Counted from the stretch's first letter, positions 1-16,559 are shown. The stretch: DNA of 64,000 nt from Cephalopachus bancanus (GCA_027257055.1 JAPVLO010000232.1:5642001-5706000); one strand, 5' to 3'. The notes: a model not told the origin generated them from the letters alone. Numbers and translations are program-made.

Positions 1-414
1 GTGAAACCTGTTGGAATTGTTTTTATTGGGATATGAATAAACCTATAGATTATGATAGGGAGACCTGACAAACTTCTAATACAGTTGTCTCTCTGCATCC
101 TTGGGTGCAAACCCAAGATGAAAATATTTAAAAAAAAAAAAAAGGAAAGAAAGAAAGCAAAAAATAACAATACAACAGTTTAAAAAGCACAAATAAAAAA
201 CCAATACAGTATAGCAACTATTTATATAGCATTTACATTGTGTTTGGGATTATAAGTAATCTAGAGATTATATAAAGTATACAAGAGCATATGTATGGAT
301 TGTATGCAAATACTATGCCATTTTATATAAGAGACTTGAGCATCTTTGGATTTGGGTATTTCCAGCGGACCCTGGAACCACTTCCTGCAGATATCAAGAA
401 ATAATTGCATTGTC

Positions 415-1380
415 TTTTTAAAAATTGATATATATTAGATGTACATATTTTTTGGAGTACATGTGATAATTTGTTACATTCATATAATCAAATCAGGGTG
501 ACTGGAATACCATTACCTTAAACATTTATCTTTTCTTTACGTCTAGGAACATTTGAATCATTCTCTTCTAGCCATTTTGAAATGTACAATCAATTAATGG
601 TAACTAGAGTCACCATATTTCATCTTGAGTCTTTTTTTTTTTTGAGTGTGGTATATCCCTTCATTTGTTCAGATTCCCTTTAATTTCTCTTTTATAATCT
701 GTGTAGAAATCTTTGATTCTTTTTTGTTACCTTTATTTCTTGGTATTGGATATTACGGACGGTATATTTTTAAATTTTTCTAAATGTCTGTCACTGGTAT
801 TTTTTTTTTTTTTTTCATTCATTTGAGTTGGAATCTTACTCTGTTGCCCAGGCTGGAGTGCAGTGGCATGCTCATGACTCACCACAGCCTTGATCTCCTG
901 TGCTCAGGCCATGTCCGCCAGGTTTCTTTATTGTGTAGTCACCTCCTTGCTTATTATAGTGTACTTTGGGGAAGGAGGTCCCTGTGCTTAGCTCACCCCT
1001 CTAGAGAGGTGATGTTACTGTTTAATAAACTTTAATTCTAATTTCTTGGATGCCTGCTTCATAAACTTACTCATGGAATACACCCTTCTTTTCTAACATC
1101 TGGGAGGGTTTGGTAAGTCTCGCATTATGTCTTCCTTAAATGTTTACTGGCATCGACTGGTGAAACCTTCCTTTTATGGGATTTTTTTGAAACATTTAGT
1201 TTCTTCACTCTATATAGAGGGATATTTAGATTTTTCTATTTTTTGTTGTATGGGTTTTGGTTGTATTTTCATGGAATTTATCTAAATTGTCTACCTTTTT
1301 TGACATAAAGTTTTTCATAATAAATTCTCATCTCAGTTTAGTAAAGTTTTTCATAATAAATTCTTATCACACCCATTTGA
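415..1380 (-). mobile_element. Old L1 fragment (3' end of ORF2 and 3' UTR), split by an Alu
   Basis: AT-rich sequence resembling antisense mammalian L1: 3' UTR-like text at about 415-640, the end of ORF2 at 650-780, and reverse-transcriptase-region text at 1068-1380. An Alu arm sits between them near 795-910. It is heavily mutated with no open frame. A 19-base segment GTTTTTCATAATAAATTCT is repeated at about 1309 and 1347. The family was judged by eye. Confidence 0.5.
795..910 (-). mobile_element. Alu fragment (right arm)
   Basis: A T-run followed by a GAGTTGGAATCTTACTCTG-type Alu 3' end in antisense. It breaks off at about 910 inside the right monomer. It lies within the L1 fragment. Confidence 0.7.
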
Positions 1381-1390
1381 AGTATATTTG

Positions 1391-1678
1391 AATTGGGCTC
1401 AGTGGCTCAGCCTGTAATCCCAGCATTTTGAGGCGAGTGGATTGCCTGAACCTGATGGTTCGAGACCAGCCCAGACAACTTGGCGAGACCTCGTCTCTAC
1501 AATAAATCAAAAAAATTAGCTGGGCTTGGTAGCACACGCCTATAGTTCCAGCTACTCGGAAGGTTGAGGCGGAAGGATTGCCGGAGCCCAGCAGGTCGAG
1601 GCTGCGGTGACCGGGAGCGGCCACTGCACTCCAGTCTGGGCGGCAGAGTGAGACTCCAACTCAATAAAAAATAAAAAA
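1391..1678 (+). mobile_element. Alu dimer, lineage-specific type
   Basis: Full-length dimer from the GGGCTCAGTGGCTCAG head to the CTCCAACTCAATAAAAAATAAAAAAAG tail. It carries the ACAATAAATCAAAAAA linker. The right arm reads GCGGTGACCGGGAGCGGCCA. Confidence 0.9.
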
Positions 1679-2055
1679 AGTTTCTTTGATATATTCACAA
1701 TGGATGCATACAGTCACATCTACTTTAGAACATTTCCTGTTATCTCGCAAGAAACCTCACCCTGTGAGCAGCCTAGCACCAGAGCAACCGCAATGAGAAC
1801 ACAGAGTGTGTAGACGAAGCAGGAATGCCAGAGAGTGCCCTTTGGGGTCTTGGAGACACACACTGCGTTCTCGCTGAGTAAGCTTCAAACCACCGGGTTT
1901 CATAGGATGGCTTTAAGAAGATGTTGCCTTGGTTTTGAGTTCGTAAAAAACTTCAAAATAAAAAACTTTATTTCTGTGGACTGATAAACCATTTTGGGAT
2001 GCTAAAGAGGGATTTTAATATTTTCCAAAACTTATTAATTTTATGTACAGAATCA

Positions 2056-2337
2056 TTTTTTGTTTTTATTTATTTTTGGGGTTGAGGGTCTTATTCTGTT
2101 GTCTAGGCTAGAGTGCATGATCAGAGCTACCACAGTCTTGATCCTTCCACCTTAGCCTCCCTAGTAGCTGGGACTACAGGTATGTGCCACACAACTGGCT
2201 AATTTTTAAAATTTCTGTTGCTGAGATAGGGTCTCACTATGTTGCCTAGGCTGTTCTCAAACTCCTGACTCAAGCAGTCCTCCTGTCTCAACCTCCCAAA
2301 GTGCTGGGATTACAAGTGTGAACCACCACACCTAACC
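2056..2337 (-). mobile_element. Alu dimer, old AluJ-like
   Basis: Antisense dimer with a TTTTTGGGGTTGAGGGTCTT tail side and an ACCACACCTAACCC head side. It is strongly diverged and lacks the lineage-specific linker. Confidence 0.8.
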
Positions 2338-2363
2338 CAGAGTTATGTTTTAGAAAATGTGCC

Positions 2364-2492
2364 ACTGGACTGGGTGCAATGACTTATGCCTATAATCCCG
2401 GCACTTTGGGAAGCCCAGGTAGAATTGCCTGAGGCTAAGAGTTCAAGACCAACCTGGGCAACATAATGAGATCTATAAAAAGTAAAAAAAGA
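2364..2492 (+). mobile_element. Free left Alu monomer (FLAM-like)
   Basis: Left arm only, from GGACTGGGTGCAATGACTTA to the AAAAAGTAAAAAAAG tail. It is diverged and probably an old monomer. Confidence 0.65.
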
Positions 2493-2845
2493 AAATGTGA
2501 CACTGAATTATACTTTACTGGTGCTATTGAGTATCTTGCTTCAAGTTCCTGTGTGTTTGTGAAAAATTCACCTTGCCCCACTTGCGTGCTTTCAGAGAGA
2601 GTTCCACGTCTCACAACCACAGTGAAGTTGGCTGTAGAAACTTGTAAACTGCAGAAGCAGCAAGAAAACTCATAGAATTGTAATGGTCATGTTTGGTTCA
2701 TGCCCTTCAGTTGTTTACTCCGAAAATAATAAAAGTTCAGTGTAATTGATGCAGTTACTAGCTAGAAACAGGAAAATAATCAGCCGCTGGCATCATTTTT
2801 CTGTCTGTCACAACAACTCCTTTGAAAGCTGTCATGTAGCTATGT

Positions 2846-3147
2846 TCTTTTTTTTTTAATTTTTTCTAGTTGGAATCTTACTCTGTCGCCCAGGCTAGAG
2901 TGCAGTGGCATGCTCACAGCTACTACAGCCTCAACCTGCTGGAGTCAGGCGATCCTTCTGCTTCAGCCTTACAAGTAGCTGGAACTACAGGTGTGTGCCA
3001 CCACACCCAGCTATTTTTTGATTTATTGTGGAGACGAGGTCTTGCCATGTTGCCCAGGGTTGTCTTGAGCCCATGGGCTCAGGCAGTCCTCTCACTTCCG
3101 CCTCCCAAAGTGCTGGGATTACAGGCATTAGTGACTGTGCCTGGCCT
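2846..3147 (-). mobile_element. Alu dimer
   Basis: Antisense dimer from the poly(T) run to TGTGCCTGGCC. The linker reads TTTTTTGATTTATTGTGGAG, close to the lineage-specific form. Confidence 0.85.
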
Positions 3148-3512
3148 CATGTAACTATGCTCTAACAAAATCTTCCAGGCTTTTTCCACGTGTATTAGTT
3201 CAGCTGCCATTACTGCTTAACAAGTGGGATTTGGGCCACAAACCTCGTAACTTCCTTCCTCTTTTCTAGGTAATAACATATTTGCTTTCCTGAGTCTTTT
3301 TCCTCCTTTGCACTTGAGTGTCGCCACAGGAGAGGGTGCCAGTGTGGATGCAAGTGTGTATCATCGGGTGTGCCGCTGCCCTCCGGGTGTTTCTGGCCTG
3401 AGTGAGGGTCAGACCCACACACAGTAACCATGACTCTGGCTGCTCTGGGGGCAGGCCCAGAAGATGTGTCCTGGGTGAGGCGGGGAGGCCTTGGTGTGTG
3501 CCAGGCAGATGA

Positions 3513-5218
<1,706 letters not shown>

Positions 5219-5476
5219 TGAGCTAGGGCAGGTGGGACAGCGAGGCCGGGAGTGAAATGATGTCACTGCCGTCTGCTCAGGCAAATAAAGTATCCCCTGC
5301 AGCTCTTCAGCCCCCCAACTCCCAACCCCAGGGAACCTGGAACATGAGCTGAGACAGTTGTAACTCTGATTCATTCCCTTTTACCAAGAAGTGAATCTGA
5401 GTCCAACTCCTGTCCTAAAAATGCAGGTGGAAGTCTATATATGTATATTGATACTGTGTTTCTTGGTGGGCATTTA

Positions 5477-5776
<300 letters not shown>

Positions 5777-6225
5777 TCTTGGTAGGCATTTAAATGTATG
5801 CTTCTAACTTTTATGATGGGTCTTTGGTGGGTCTACAAATGGTCTTCCTAAAGATGGAAAGTTGGGAAATTGCACAGCATTGCTTTCGTGTGTCGTAGTC
5901 CTAAGTTGCCACCACTGTTCTCTGTCCTGATGCTTGCAACTCTTTCTGTACTTCCCCCACCCCCTCTGCCTGTCCTGGGACTTGGCCTTTCTCCATCTCT
6001 CTGTGGGAGGGCTTTCTAATCGCTCCTGCCAGTCTTCTATAATGTCTCCAGCAAAACCTGGTATTGGCTCTCTAGGAAAGCTTGGAGCAAGGCTCTGACC
6101 TCTCCACGGAGGACAGCCTCCTCCCCACCTCTGCCCACGCATGTGTCCCTGTGTCCCCTGCCAGGGGCATGTGTGTCATGTGACTAACGTCTCTCTCCTA
6201 CCTCTCCCTCCCTGTCTGTGTCTAG

Positions 6226-6373
6226 CTCTACCTGGTGCGCACCATGGCCGAGTCCTTGAGCTCTGCCGAGCTGCTCCGGCAGCTCAAGTCTCTGGGCATG
6301 GAAAGGCTCTTGCATGTGGTAAACGCATTTCTCAGGCAGTCGTACGCCTACCCGCCTCTGTTAGCCTTTGGTG
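6226..6373 (+). CDS. CYFIP1: Probable alternative CYFIP1 exon, homologous to the next exon (mutually exclusive pair)
   Basis: 148 bases open throughout, preceded by a 30-base pyrimidine tract and TCTAG and followed by G|GTAAGC. It enters in phase 0 and leaves with one base, exactly like the exon at 6600-6753. It would give 49 residues. The first 11 (LYLVRTMAESL) match the canonical [11 protein letters not shown] at 9 positions, and the end (FLRQSYAYPPLLAFG) aligns with [15 protein letters not shown]; the middle is different. Inclusion of both exons, or of neither, shifts the frame into an early stop. I infer a tandem exon duplication with mutually exclusive splicing. I do not know whether any database annotates it. 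An unexpressed relic is the alternative, but full openness and good splice sites argue against that. Confidence 0.72.
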
Positions 6374-6536
6374 GTAAGCCATCGTTTGTTCTTCTTGTTG
6401 GAGTTTAGGGCACGGAGGTGAACTGCTCCACCACAAGCTGTTCTTCCCTGGTGGCAGCAGGTTGGTGCCATAGCCGTGGGAGCTCCCGGCGTGGCGCAGA
6501 TGTGGTGGAGCAGTCCTTTTCTTGGGGCTCCTCTGA

Positions 6537-6761
<225 letters not shown>

Positions 6762-7493
6762 TAACTGCTGACCAGTGTCCGGCCTGGCATGTCCTAACAC
6801 CACTAACATGTCTAGAATGCTTCTGCCTGCCTGACCATCCCCTGCCTGGTCCCTTGATGCACCCAGACAGTGACATGTCCTGCCCTCTGTGGCAGGGGCT
6901 GTATGTCCCGGGCTCCCCCCACTCCCTTGCTGTCCTGGCCGCAGCTCCCTCCACTGGGAATGGGCCCGACAAGGGTGGGAGCTGAGTGGCTGGGCCAGCC
7001 CTGCAATATGAACACAGAGTCTTTTCAACTCAGGCAGGGCCAGATACAAAGGTGGATGCTGTCTGATGCCTGGGCTGAGACACAGGCCCTGATACATAGC
7101 AATAGTCCCACAGGCCATGGTGTGGGGAAAAGTAACAGGTGCCTGAGCAGGTGAGCCCATCCTAGGTGGTGCCCAGTCAACGTGACCGGCACTGGTGGGT
7201 GTGTCCTGCCCTCTGGGTGTCTACCTGTGTCCTTGCTGGGCCACCCACGTCCACTCCTCGGCCCCCACCTCTTGTTCAGAGCAGGTGGCCCACTGTCCTG
7301 CTTTGGGGCTGCAGGTACTGGAGTAGATAGTGGTGCTTTTGCTATTTAATCTGTGAGAGGACAGAGTCTCTTTTTTAAAATATATCTCTGTTTTTGCATT
7401 AGCAAAACCTACCCTGAGTGCACGTATGCTGCATCCTAGACATTGGTTTTTATCCTAAGCAGCAGTAAAGAAATCCTGTTTTAATTTCTTCTT

Positions 7494-7607
7494 TTTTTTT
7501 TTTTCTTGAGTTGGAGTCTCACTCTGTCACCCAGCCTGGAATGCAGTGGCCGTTCCCGGCCACCGCAGCCTCGACCTGCTGGGCTCCGGCGATCCTTCTG
7601 CCTCAGC
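7494..7607 (-). mobile_element. 5'-truncated Alu right arm
   Basis: Poly(T), then the right arm ending abruptly at CCTCAGCC. AATTTCTTCTTTT occurs just before the T-run (about 7483) and again at 7608, a probable target-site duplication. Confidence 0.8.
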
Positions 7608-7614
7608 CAATTTC

Positions 7615-7620
<6 letters not shown>

Positions 7621-7645
<25 letters not shown>

Positions 7646-7862
7646 AGTTGGAGTCTCACTCAGTCACCCAGACTGGAGTGCAGTGGCCGCTCCCGGCCAC
7701 CGCTGCCTCGACCTGCTGGGCTCCGGCGATCCTTCCGCCTCAGCCTTCCAAGTAGCCGGAACTACAGGCGTGCGCTAACACACCCAGCTAAATTTTTGAT
7801 TTATTGTAGAGATGAGGTCTCATCAAGTTGCCCAGGCGAATCTTGAACCCGCAGGCTCAGGC
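7621..7862 (-). mobile_element. 5'-truncated Alu dimer
   Basis: Directly follows the preceding fragment. A long T-run is followed by a right arm and part of the left arm, ending at GCAGGCTC near 7862. The right arm has the lineage-specific GCTCCCGGCCACCGCTGCC form. Confidence 0.8.
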
Positions 7863-8123
7863 TCTTCTTTTCAAATGGACGTTTTTCCCCCTCAGTGCCA
7901 CTGATGGGCTCGCAGGGCCGACAAGGTCCCTGTGGGTGGCTCGGAATGCTCAGGTTCGGGCGGCCCCGCCCACAGCCACACGGGCTGGGCTTGCCCCTCA
8001 TACCAAGCCTGTGCCCTGTCCCCATGCGTCCCTGCTGCATGGCCCGGGCTGAGTGAGGAAGAGCCGCCCAGCCCACAGCCCCTCTCCTGTCGTGGCTGGT
8101 GCTTTTCTGCTTGTGGAAGATAA

Positions 8124-8306
<183 letters not shown>

Positions 8307-9221
8307 TGAGTGTCCTGTCTCGGGCCTTTGGGGTGACCCAGGGCCTTGAAAGAGGTGGAGGGGGGGGCTGGGCCATTTTGAGCATTTCCCTTGAGATCAT
8401 GTTTTCTGGGTAGGGCTTTGGAGATCGATACGAGTGACCAGTTTCTTGGCCTCAGGCTGAAATCAGGAGCTGGAGCCCTAGAGCTCCTCACATGGGTACT
8501 GGGTGGGCCGGGGGACTCAGCCTGACCAGGGTGATGGGGTCCTGAGCCTTCCCCAGACCTTTGTAGTACCGGCCTTGTGAAGTGTGGTTGTGCTGGGCCT
8601 AGGGGCTACAGGGCAGGAGCCCCTGGAGCCTGGCCTCTCATGTGACACAGCCCCGGCCCACGTCCGGTTGGGAGAGGAAGTCTTGACCAAGTAGCTTTGT
8701 TCTGGGGTAGACGCTGGGCCTAGGCAGAGGAGTCAGTCTTTCAAAGTAGAAGTCTGCAGAAGGGAAAGCATCTAACGAGGAGGTGTCCCATGCTGAATGA
8801 TTGGGGAGCGACCCAGCAAGTACGTCTTCTGAGCACCACAAAGGGAAAGCCCCGTGTTCTTTGCACGTCAGTCCTCATGGGTTCCCCATGGTCCCCAGGC
8901 GACAGGCAAGATGATTGCCTTCCACTGGGGAGTGGCCATGCCATCTGTGTGGGCAGAGCCTCTGACGTCCTGTTCCGCAGCACTGGGCCAGCATTCTCTG
9001 GGCATGGCCCTCCCTGCTGCCCAGCCACCTGCTCGTGTGGCTTCTCCCGGTGCCCTTGTCCTGCTGGCCACTGAGGCTTCTAGCCACTGCCTTTGTCTAG
9101 CCTGAAGTGGGCAGGGAGGGGGGCCACAGGCTTTCAGCTCTGGGCCCAGTTTTGGACATGCTCGTTGTCAGCTGTGGAATTTGGGACTTTCCTCTGTTTT
9201 TCTTTGTAAGTCAGATCGGTT

Positions 9222-9452
9222 TCTTTGTTTTAGAGACGGGAGTCTTGCGCTGTCTGTGATGCTAGAGTGTGGTGACACAACCATAGCTCACTGCAGCCTT
9301 TAACTGCTGGACTCAAGTGATCCTTCCATCTCAGCCTTCCAAGTAGCTGGGTCTTTTTGGAGAGACAAGGTCTTGCTGTGTTGCCCAGGCTGGGCTTGAG
9401 CTCCAAGTGTTGCACTTTCCTCCTCCCTCAGGCTCCCAAAGTGCTGGCCCAG
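9222..9452 (-). mobile_element. Old Alu (AluJ-like), internally deleted
   Basis: TTTTAGAGACGGGAGTCTTG to CCCAAAGTGCTGG in antisense. About 60 bases around the middle linker are missing. Confidence 0.7.
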
Positions 9453-9454
9453 GT

Positions 9455-9682
9455 CATTCTTTTATTTTTATTTATGTATTTGAGTCGGAGGTCTCACTCT
9501 GCTGCCCAGGCTGGAAGGCTATGAGTTCACAGCTCACCACAGCCTTGACCTGCTGGGCTCAGGTGATCCTTCCGCCTCAACCTCCCAAGTAGCTGGAACT
9601 GCAGGCACCTGCCACCAGGCCTTGCTAATTTTTTCATTTTTTTTTTTTAGAGACGAAGTCTCATGATATTGCCCAGGCTGCC
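9455..9682 (-). mobile_element. Old Alu, truncated in the left arm
   Basis: TTTTATTTTTATTTATGTAT, then GAGTCGGAGGTCTCACTC, to GCCCAGGCTGCC. The two Alus are separated by only a few bases. Confidence 0.75.
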
Positions 9683-9708
9683 AGTTCATTCTTAAAAGGA
9701 AAAACCTA

Positions 9709-9816
9709 TTCAGTTTTGTTGTTAAGAAAATACTACATGCTTGTAGTGAAATAATCGTAAATCCTAATAAGTGAGAAGAGTTCAGTTTTGTTGTTAAGAA
9801 AATACTACATGCTTGT
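9709..9816. repeat. Perfect 36-bp direct repeat, period 72
   Basis: TTCAGTTTTGTTGTTAAGAA and the 16 bases after it are identical at 9709-9744 and 9781-9816, separated by exactly 36 other bases. Confidence 0.95.
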
Positions 9817-10031
9817 CTGTTCATGGCCTCACGTGAGCATGTCCCTCTCCGTGGACTCTGGCTGCCTGTCCCTGCCTGTTTCTTCAGCCTGGAAGGTCCA
9901 GCAGTCACCTCAGGTGCAGCCCCAGGGGCTCTCGCAAAAGCACTGTTTGATGTTTGAAGTAAATGTTTTTCCCCACATGAGAGGAGAAGAACGAGATTGA
10001 GATTTCTTGAGGGGTGGGAAGCTGTCAGTAG

Positions 10032-11510
<1,479 letters not shown>

Positions 11511-11551
11511 TGAGTATCTGTTGTATGATTTTGATACAGAATCTTGAATAA

Positions 11552-11824
<273 letters not shown>

Positions 11825-11989
11825 TGACTATGAATGTCCTTATAAAGCGTTACACTTTTAGAGACAGTTTCTATTGGATAGCTTCAAACACAGGGAAGAC
11901 CTGTAGCCTTCTCACCTATCTTGTGTGAGCTCCTGGAGACAGGTGTGTCCAAGACGGTTTGGCCATTCTCTGGGAACCCAAAAGGTGGT

Positions 11990-12281
11990 GAGGCTCATTG
12001 GCTCAGTTCTGTAATCCCAGCACTTTGAGAGCCTAAGGCAGGAGGCTAGCTGGAGGCTAGCCTGGGCAGGCATAGCAAGACCTCATCTTTACAAAAATTT
12101 TAAAAACTTAGTCAGGCATGGTGGCATGCACCTATAGTCCTAGCTACTTGGGAAGCTGAGGCCAGAGGATCACTTGTGTCCAGGTTTTCAAGGCTGCAGT
12201 GAGCTGTGTTCATGCCACCCTACTCCAGCCTGGATAAGATAGAGCAAAGCCCTGACTTTACAAAAAAAAAAAAAAAAAAAG
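11990..12281 (+). mobile_element. Alu dimer, old
   Basis: GTGGTGAGGCTCATTGGCTC to a run of about 18 A. The linker is TTTACAAAAATTTTAAAAA, so it is not the lineage-specific type. AGGCTAGC is repeated inside the left arm. Confidence 0.85.
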
Positions 12282-12324
12282 AAGAAGATGAGAATATTCA
12301 TCAGCTCAGACTATCAGAGACAAG

Positions 12325-12470
12325 CTTTCTCCTGTCCAGCATGAAGAATTAATATATACAATGCTTTTTCTGGCATCTTAAACAAAATAGACAACACCTA
12401 CAAAATATAGGAATAAATGGAAAACTGTAAAGAAAATTTTGTTTAATTCTACTCTCTAGCTACAGATAAC
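12325..12470. repeat. Old unidentified repeat, copy 2
   Basis: Matches 10767-10930: CTTTCTCCTGTCCAGCATGA at the start and AATGGAAAACTGTAAAGAAA near the end, with a diverged centre. Confidence 0.6.
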
Positions 12471-12900
12471 CACCATGCACATTTTGCGACATTTCCACCA
12501 GGGTTTTGTCGTATTTTTATGTTGTTGGAATGGTATTGAGATAAAGATAAGTTCTTAGGACTCTGAAAGGAAGGTGGAGTAAGTTTCCTATATTTGCCAT
12601 GGTAGCACATGTGAAAAACTACACTCATGCCGGTCACTGTGTGGTAGGAGATGGGTCCTGGACACCATTGGAAAGGGTTTCATCAAGAGACCTGGATCTC
12701 CAGGGTTTCTGGGCAGGGTAGGCTTTCCGCCCGTGGTTTGATGTTAAATTCAGTGCAAAGGACACTACAGAATCCTTGAAGGCTTTGACTTGCAAAGTTT
12801 CAGCTCCAAGAAAGTAGTGCATTTGGTTATACCTAAAAGGTTTAAATTTCTATTGCATCTTTCTACAAACAAATTTTGTTTGTGTTATCTTTTGAAATAG

Positions 12901-13146
<246 letters not shown>

Positions 13147-13299
13147 TGATCATTTGAACTAATGGTAGGTCCAGTTCTTGTTTAGGTAATACAAGCTATG
13201 CACTAGTGGCACTTGGTATACCCTGAGTCTCTTTTTTAGTATCTACTCTTAGTATTCACAATTTTAAATTGGCTGCAAAGAATAAATAATCCCAATCTT

Positions 13300-13386
13300 T
13301 TTTTTTTTTTAGAGGTGAGGATGGAGGAGTTTATTAAGAATACTAAAAAGCTTCCAAGTGGGAGGGGACCTGAAAGAGGGTTGTCC
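13300..13386 (-). mobile_element. Very short retrocopy of a polyadenylated RNA, with target-site duplication
   Basis: AATAATCCCAATCTT (15 bases) occurs at 13285-13299 and again at 13387-13401. The 87 bases between start with a T-run on the + strand. Read on the - strand, they carry AATAAA (complement of 13330-13335) 18 bases before a poly(A) tail. This is the structure of an L1-mediated, strongly 5'-truncated insertion. The source RNA is not identified; the CTTAATAAACTCC context suggests an LTR R-region transcript. Confidence 0.75.
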
Positions 13387-14562
13387 AATAATCCCAATCT
13401 TGAACGAATTATACCTAACTAGGTAAAAGACAGCACACTGTTAAGAACATACTCACATTTTAGTAGTAATGAGATAGTATATACAAATTTTTAACTATCA
13501 CAATAATCAGGAAAAGATGTACATTTTAAAAATAACCATGACTTGATAAAATTTGCACAAAGAAATCTACAAACCCCAATGTAAATAAAGAAGTATGAGT
13601 AAACGGGGGGGGGGAAACGTGTTCTTTGGTGGAAAAACTTAGATGAAAATAGTAAAGATTAATTCCCCAGTTAGTCCATAGATTTGATTAATTACCCCTA
13701 GCTTACATGTACTTTATAGACTTTGGTAAATGAATTCTAAAGTTTATGTGGTACAGGAAACTGACAAGGTTATCAAGCGCTGCTCTGATATTGCAGAGGA
13801 TGACAGGAGGGAAACCCTGTTGGATGTTAGAATATGTGGTGGACCAGTAATGAATGAAACAGTGTGATCTTTTTCCAAAGGAGAAAGAAAGGCCAGAGGA
13901 ACAGAGTCGAATAGGTGTTTAGCCTGGAAAGGCAGGGTAGGGGGTCTTGCTGTGGGATGGCCTGCCCTCCTATGGAGAGGAGGGGCAGATGGGATAAGAC
14001 TCAGCCTCAGATTCAGAGTCAGGAGCCGTGGTTCATGGAAGGCAGCAGTCCTGCAGAAGACAACCAGAAAGACTAAATAAAGCATAAAAATCAAGGTGGG
14101 AAAGCCCTCCTAGGACTGCAGTCCACTGGGCTCAAAGGACGACCGCTCCAGAAAGGGCAGACCCCTCGAGAGAGAGCTCAGGCTCACAGCTACTCTTCCA
14201 CGGGGCATAAGTCCTCTCGATAGGGGCTTGTGGTGAGGAACCTGGGTTTGTCCCAAGGCAGCCGGTCCGGCTGAAGGAACAGAGGTGACAAAAAGTAAAA
14301 TTGACAGAGAATAAAAATATAATCCTAATTTGGAGAACAAACTAGATAAATTTCCTAAAAATGCAGAGTAAAAATCGCATGAGAGGAAAACGAAAAGAAT
14401 TTATAATTTTGAAAGAGAGTGAGAATACAATCAGACAATAGTAGAAGTTGCTGTGAGAGTAACCACAATGTCTAAAGCATAAGCAATAATAAAAGGCTTA
14501 ATGAAAGAAAATGTTCCTATGCTAAATAAACAACTGACTTATACATCAGAAAGTCTCAGGAA

Positions 14563-14860
14563 GGCCGGGTGTAGTGGCTCACGCCTATAATCCCAGCCCT
14601 TGGAGAGGCCAAAGTGAGAGGATTGCCTGAATCCATGGGTTTAAGACCAGCCTGGGCAACTTGGCAAGACTCATCTCTACAATAAATCAAAAAAATTAGC
14701 CAGATGTGGTAGCATGTGCCTGTAGTTCCAGCTATTTGTAAGGTTGCAGCGGAAGGCTCACCTGAGCCCAGCAGGTCGAGGCTGCAGTGGCCATGAGCAT
14801 GCCACTGCACTCTAGCCTGGGTGACAGAGTGAGCCTCCAACTCAAAAAAAAAAAGAAAAA
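14563..14860 (+). mobile_element. Alu dimer, lineage-specific type
   Basis: GGCCGGGTGTAGTGGCTCAC to CTCAAAAAAAAAAAGAAAAA, with the ACAATAAATCAAAAAA linker. AGAAAGTCTCAGGA flanks the head at about 14548 and AAAAAGTCTCAGGA recurs after the tail at about 14857, so a target-site duplication is present. Confidence 0.92.
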
Positions 14861-16092
14861 GTCTCAGGAGAGGACAGAACTAAGGAATAGAAGAGCAGGA
14901 TGTTAGAAAACATCTAACATACGGAATAGAGAAAAGTAAGAATGAATGAAAGAGAAAGGAGTGTCAGAAATGTGGGCAGCTTTGAAAAGATCTAACGTGT
15001 AAGTGGAGTGTTACAGGAGACAGAAGATGAGTCACGGAAGCCTTGTCTGAAGAGACCTGGAAGAGAACCTTTAACCTGGAGAGAAGATGTTGGCCCTGCC
15101 ACTCAGGGGTGCCCATCTAGCTCCACACTCCAGAGCCAATGACACAGCCACAGGGTGGGCCTTGATGAGGAGGACTCAAGCCTTGGATCCTCTCATCACC
15201 TGACCTCCCTGACTCTGACCGCTGGACCATGATGTCTTGGAATCTTTAGGAATTAATGTCCGTTCAGAGCTAGTGTCCAGTAATCCTGACCAAGGTAGTC
15301 ATCTCCCCTTCTCCAGTACACAGTGTTACAGCAAATGGCCATGAGTTCATCTCCACTGGGGAAGGAAGGTTTACACTGTGTGTTCTGTTAATTTCAGAAG
15401 GTTCTTCCTCCTCTTCATCTGGGAGCTTGGGTCTGGGAGTTGATTGAGAAGCAGCAATTTCTTTCATGATGTGTTCAGTAACTTCAAGTTTTCCTGTTCA
15501 TACGATCAAATAAGACTCCTGAAGGTGGAATATCTCCTCCCGCCCTGGGTGCACCATGATCCCTGTGGGTCAAGCCATCTAAACATGCTGTGGTTGTGCT
15601 GTCCGTCACCCAGCCCCAGGGAGCCCAGGGAGCCCAGTGTGATGGTGTTGTCTCCTAGGTGTAGCATGGCCTACAGAGAATGCCTCCTGCGGAGCTCTTG
15701 GGTGCTTGAGATGAGGTGCGGTTTGCAGGGCTAGTCAGCCCTGCAAACTCTAGAGTCCAGTAGATCAAAATTTCCTTCCGAGATGAAGGTGCACAGGGAG
15801 AAGCTGCTGGGATGTGCTTGGCCCGATAGTGTTAGGGATGATGAGCAAAGAAAAGTCCAGCCAGGGAGGAGAGCGTGAGAGACAGTCGTGGGAAGCATGA
15901 GCCACTGGTGTTGGCTCTGGCAAGCTCCTTCCTCCTCAGAAGCCAAGGAGGCTGTTTCATTCGTATGACACTTGAGCTATAGAAAAGATCACGGTCCAAT
16001 CCCGTTCAGGTGTGTCATAGTAAAAAAGAGAATGTAAGTACACAGTCGTGTCCCTTCGGTCAGTGAAAGCACATCAGAAAGATGCCCATGAG

Positions 16093-16376
16093 CTGGGCTC
16101 AGTGGCTCAGCCTGTAATCCCGCGCCTTTGGGAGGCTGAGGTCAGTGGATTGCCTGAGCCCGCGGGTTCGAGACCCGCCTGGGCAGCGAGACCTCATCTC
16201 TACAATAAATCAAAAAATCAGCCGGGCGTGGTAGCGTGCGCCTGTAGTTCCAGCTACTCGGAAGACTGAGGCGGAAGGATCGCCGGAGCCCAGCAGGTTG
16301 AGGCTGCGGTGGCCGGGTGCGGCCACTGCACTCCAGTCTGGGCGACAGAGTGAGACTCCAACTCAAAAAGAAAGAA
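16093..16376 (+). mobile_element. Alu dimer, short-left-arm subfamily
   Basis: Begins GCTGGGCTCAGTGGCTCAG. It shows GGGCAGCGAGACCTC in place of GGGCAACTTGGCGAGACCTC, and AATCAGCC after the linker, the two marks of the short-arm subfamily described in findings. Confidence 0.92.
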
Positions 16377-16559
16377 AAGCAAGATGAAATTTATGAAAAT
16401 TGTAACCTGGTCTTTCAAAATGAGCTATAAGAATAATGTGGTAGTTGCTATGAAAGAACAACATAAATCAGAATTTTTAAAAATCTAGAAATAAGGTGAT
16501 TGGCTAAAAGAAAGTTTTGAAAAGAGAAATGATAAAACCCATGAAAGAATCAAAAACAA

